NCBI GenBank assembly: GCA_900556095.1
Contig: USNU01000058.1
Span: forward strand, 1-8,162
Origin: an uncultured Bacteroidales bacterium
Lineage (GTDB): Bacteria > Bacteroidota > Bacteroidia > Bacteroidales > Paludibacteraceae
Direction: 5' to 3'
Length of the DNA stretch: 8,162 nucleotides
In this document: piece after piece, positions 6,151 through 8,162 of the stretch
Layout: each line of letters opens with the position of its first letter
Position numbering within the stretch: position 1 is the stretch's first letter
The notes under the pieces: model-generated
What the model saw: only the letters and a program-made list of their open reading frames with translations
The model's database searches: none
What the model was told of the DNA's origin: nothing
Program-made: the position numbers and the translations under genes

Positions 6151-7368
6151 ATGAAAATAGTGAATCATATTCCTGTCTTGCTACTCACGGGGTATCTGGG
6201 TAGCGGTAAGACAACGCTTCTCAATCGTATTCTTACCAATCGCAAAGGTATTCGTTTTGCGGTGATTGTGAACGACATAGGCGAGGTGAACATCGATGCC
6301 GACCTGATTCAGAAAGGCGGCGTAGTCAGCGCAAAAGATGATAGTTTGGTGGCGTTGCAGAACGGCTGTATCTGCTGTACGCTCAAGATGGACTTGGTGC
6401 AGCAACTCCACGACATAGTTTCGCAAAATCAGTTTGACTATATCGTGATTGAGGCATCGGGTATCTGCGAACCTGCGCCTATCGCACAGACACTCTGTTC
6501 GTATCCGCAGATGGTGCCGATGTTTGCCAAAGACGGTGTGCCTGTTCTCGATTGTATCGTTACAGTGGTGGACGCACTGCGTATGCGAGACGAGTTTGCT
6601 TCGGGCGAAGACCTCAACCGCAAAGACATTGGTGAAGAGGACTTGGCGTCGTTGGTTATCCAGCAGATTGAGTTCTGCAACATCATTTTGCTCAACAAGT
6701 CGAGCGAGGTGTCGAAAGAGGATTTGGAGCATATCCGTGCTATCATTCGCGCTATCCAACCAAAGGCGGAGATTATCGACTGCAACTATTGCGATGTGGA
6801 TTTCGACAAAATACTCAATACAAAGATGTTCAACTTCGACGCCGTTGCCACTTCCGCCACGTGGATTCAGGAGGTGGAAGACGCACACCGTGATGACGAT
6901 GATAACGAAGAAGAAGAGGAAGAACATCACCACGAGCACCATCATGAGCATGAACATCACCATGAGCATCATCACGACCACGATGATGAGGGCGAAGCGG
7001 AGGAGTATGGTATATCTACTTTTGTTTACTATGCCCGCCGTCCGTTCAACCTCGGGTTGTTCGATGAGTTTGTGGCAACCAAATGGCCGAAGAACGTCAT
7101 TCGCGCAAAGGGAATGTGCTACTTCGCTGACGAATACGATATGTGCTATCTGTTTGAGCAGGCGGGGCGTCAGTTCAACCTCAAAAAAGCAGGCGAGTGG
7201 TTTGCCACTATGCCCAAAGACGAGTTGGAAGCCCTGATGGCTCAGGACGCACAACTGCGCCACGATTGGGACGAACAATACGGCGACCGTATGCAGAAAT
7301 TGGTCTTCATCGGTCAGCATTTGGACAAAAAAGCCATCACCGACGCACTCGACGCTTGCTTGGAATAA
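6151..7368 (+). CDS. COG0523/CobW-family G3E GTPase with histidine-rich loop, probable zinc metallochaperone
   Basis: COG0523 proteins use GTP hydrolysis to deliver metal, often zinc, to client proteins in the cytoplasm. The 405-residue protein shows the Walker A motif GYLGSGKTT at 14-22, NDIGEVNID at 41-49, the metal-binding CxCC motif (C73, C75, C76 in NGCICC), and EASGICEP at 101-108. The guanine-specificity motif reads NKSS (182-185) instead of NKxD. An acidic stretch at about 248-258 leads into a run at 259-277 with 14 His among 19 residues, a likely metal-binding loop between the GTPase domain and the CobW C-terminal domain (about 288-400, with ARRPFN). His codons in the run mix CAC and CAT, which argues for selection on the protein rather than recent slippage. 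The ATG at 6151 fits the domain start. No Zur-type operator was recognised. The client and metal are inferred from the family, which also includes YeiR, YjiA and ZigA. Confidence 0.9.
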   Translation: MKIVNHIPVLLLTGYLGSGKTTLLNRILTNRKGIRFAVIVNDIGEVNIDADLIQKGGVVSAKDDSLVALQNGCICCTLKMDLVQQLHDIVSQNQFDYIVIEASGICEPAPIAQTLCSYPQMVPMFAKDGVPVLDCIVTVVDALRMRDEFASGEDLNRKDIGEEDLASLVIQQIEFCNIILLNKSSEVSKEDLEHIRAIIRAIQPKAEIIDCNYCDVDFDKILNTKMFNFDAVATSATWIQEVEDAHRDDDDNEEEEEEHHHEHHHEHEHHHEHHHDHDDEGEAEEYGISTFVYYARRPFNLGLFDEFVATKWPKNVIRAKGMCYFADEYDMCYLFEQAGRQFNLKKAGEWFATMPKDELEALMAQDAQLRHDWDEQYGDRMQKLVFIGQHLDKKAITDALDACLE

Positions 7369-7388
7369 GCGGAAAAGTATCTGTTTGC

Positions 7389-7424
7389 GGGCGATTCTGT
7401 ATTTGCAGAGTCGTCCGTTTTCTT
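7389..7424. terminator. Hairpin terminator between convergent genes
   Basis: GGGCGATTCTG (7389-7399) pairs with CAGAGTCGTCC (7406-7416), giving 11 pairs including two G-U, with the loop TATTTG. On the plus strand it is followed by GTTTTCTT, so it should stop CobW-gene transcription 21 bases after its stop codon. The right end touches the stop codon of the minus-strand mutY (7425-7423). Without a clear T-run on the minus strand, use as a mutY terminator is less certain. Confidence 0.7.
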
Positions 7425-8162
7425 ATATGTGCAGTTTCTCCAAAGCCCGCAAGGTGAGACGGGACAGGGCGTATTGGTCAATAGCAGAAAGTGGCACCGC
7501 TTGTGTCTCGGGCAGAGACGGCAGCGATGGCACACGTGCGCAGAAAAAACGTGCGTGCAAACGCTGATGGCTGAGGACGTGCGTAAAATCTATCGTCAGG
7601 AAGTCGGTAGTGTGGAGCAGGTCGGTGGCTTCGTCGCGAGTAAACAAGTGGTCGGATTCCACGAGTGGAAACTCGTACAGGTGCTGCCAGATATCTTTGT
7701 CCGTGCGTTGATGGAGCAGGGTAGTGTCGGCACACAGGTACAGAAAATAATTCAGGTATCGGTCTCGCAGTTCAGGTCGTGGTTTGCGCACAGGCAGAAG
7801 CGCGGCGGTACCATGCGTATGGGCTTGGCAGAACATCGCCAACGGGCAGTGCGGGCACGACTCCTCCCCGCTGCCGGGCAGTGTAAGCGACGGCGTGCAA
7901 TAGAGCGCGCCAAATTCCATAATCGCCGAATTGAACAGCCGTGCATTATCGCGGTCGAGCAGGTCGTCAATCAGGGTGTGAAAGTGTTTCTTGCCCGAAG
8001 TGGTGTCAAATGCAATGTCGCAGTCGTATAATCGTGCCACAACGCGATAGACATTGCCGTCCATGGCGGGGTAGGGTTGGTTGTAGGCAAACGAGGCAAT
8101 TGCACCGGCGGTATAGTCCCCAACGCCGGGCAGTTGGCGTATCTGCTCAAATTGGCGAGGAA
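7423..8162 (-). CDS. mutY: A/G-specific adenine DNA glycosylase MutY, N-terminus cut by the window edge
   Basis: MutY removes adenine mispaired with 8-oxoguanine or guanine in base excision repair. The last 245 residues are present; the N-terminal part (about 100 residues) is off the right edge. Visible in order are the helix-hairpin-helix LPGVGDYTAGAI, the catalytic Asp in AMDGNV (codon 8061-8059), the [4Fe-4S] cysteines (codons starting 7899, 7857, 7848 and 7830), and a Nudix-like C-terminal domain that reads the opposite base (DIWQHLYEFPL, LSHQRLHARFF). The ATG at 8064 is the Met before the catalytic Asp and is internal, not the start. Oddity: the cysteine spacing is C-x13-C-x2-C-x5-C, while the usual MutY/EndoIII pattern is C-x6-C-x2-C-x5-C, so the first interval has seven extra residues. 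All four cysteines are kept, so the protein is probably functional. It faces the CobW-family gene tail to tail. Confidence 0.93.
   Translation of the reverse strand, partial: PRQFEQIRQLPGVGDYTAGAIASFAYNQPYPAMDGNVYRVVARLYDCDIAFDTTSGKKHFHTLIDDLLDRDNARLFNSAIMEFGALYCTPSLTLPGSGEESCPHCPLAMFCQAHTHGTAALLPVRKPRPELRDRYLNYFLYLCADTTLLHQRTDKDIWQHLYEFPLVESDHLFTRDEATDLLHTTDFLTIDFTHVLSHQRLHARFFCARVPSLPSLPETQAVPLSAIDQYALSRLTLRALEKLHI

Noticed and set aside
6181..7320. A 379-codon open frame on the minus strand inside the CobW-family gene
   Set aside because: It is a shadow of the real gene; the His-rich codons read backwards give a Val/Met run that could be mistaken for a membrane segment.

Overview
The window looks like a piece of a Bacteroidota chromosome, most likely order Bacteroidales. 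Three things point there: promoter candidates fit the Bacteroidota pattern (TTTG, about 19-20 bp, TAnnTTTG), genes lack Shine-Dalgarno leaders and start after AT-rich sequence, and the proteins resemble Bacteroidales versions of their families. These include a large DUF2723/GT117 membrane protein, a His-rich CobW GTPase and MutY. The genus cannot be named from this sequence.

Layout. (1) Bases 1-1020, minus strand: most of ugd (UDP-glucose 6-dehydrogenase), whose C-terminus runs off the left edge. (2) Bases 1021-1331: a gene-free gap with an 8-bp tandem repeat directly in front of ugd, an 11-bp-period ATCCAC repeat, and a cluster of short hairpins. (3) Bases 1332-2624, minus strand: a second nucleotide-sugar dehydrogenase of the TviB/WbpO type. 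(4) Bases 2625-2873: a divergent promoter region. (5) Bases 2874-6059, plus strand: a 1061-residue DUF2723 (GT117-type) integral membrane protein with a rho-independent terminator. (6) Bases 6151-7368, plus strand: a COG0523/CobW GTPase with a histidine-rich loop. (7) Bases 7369-7422: a hairpin terminator between convergent genes. (8) Bases 7423-8162, minus strand: mutY, with its N-terminus off the right edge.

How the genes fit together. The two dehydrogenases make UDP-uronic acids (UDP-glucuronate, and UDP-N-acetyl-hexosaminuronate), so the left third is probably the edge of a capsule, exopolysaccharide or O-antigen locus. The DUF2723 protein is a probable polyprenyl-phosphate-sugar-dependent glycosyltransferase of the cell envelope. 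It may share the surface-glycan theme, but it has its own promoter and terminator. The CobW GTPase (metal handling) and MutY (A:G mismatch repair) are housekeeping genes with no evident link to it.

I found no clear new multi-gene system. The most notable points are a sharp codon-usage break inside ugd near base 410, a 7-residue expansion of the [4Fe-4S] cysteine loop of MutY, an A9 homopolymer in the spacer of the candidate tviB promoter, and the repeat-rich gap between the two dehydrogenases. No tRNA, rRNA, CRISPR array or insertion sequence was seen.
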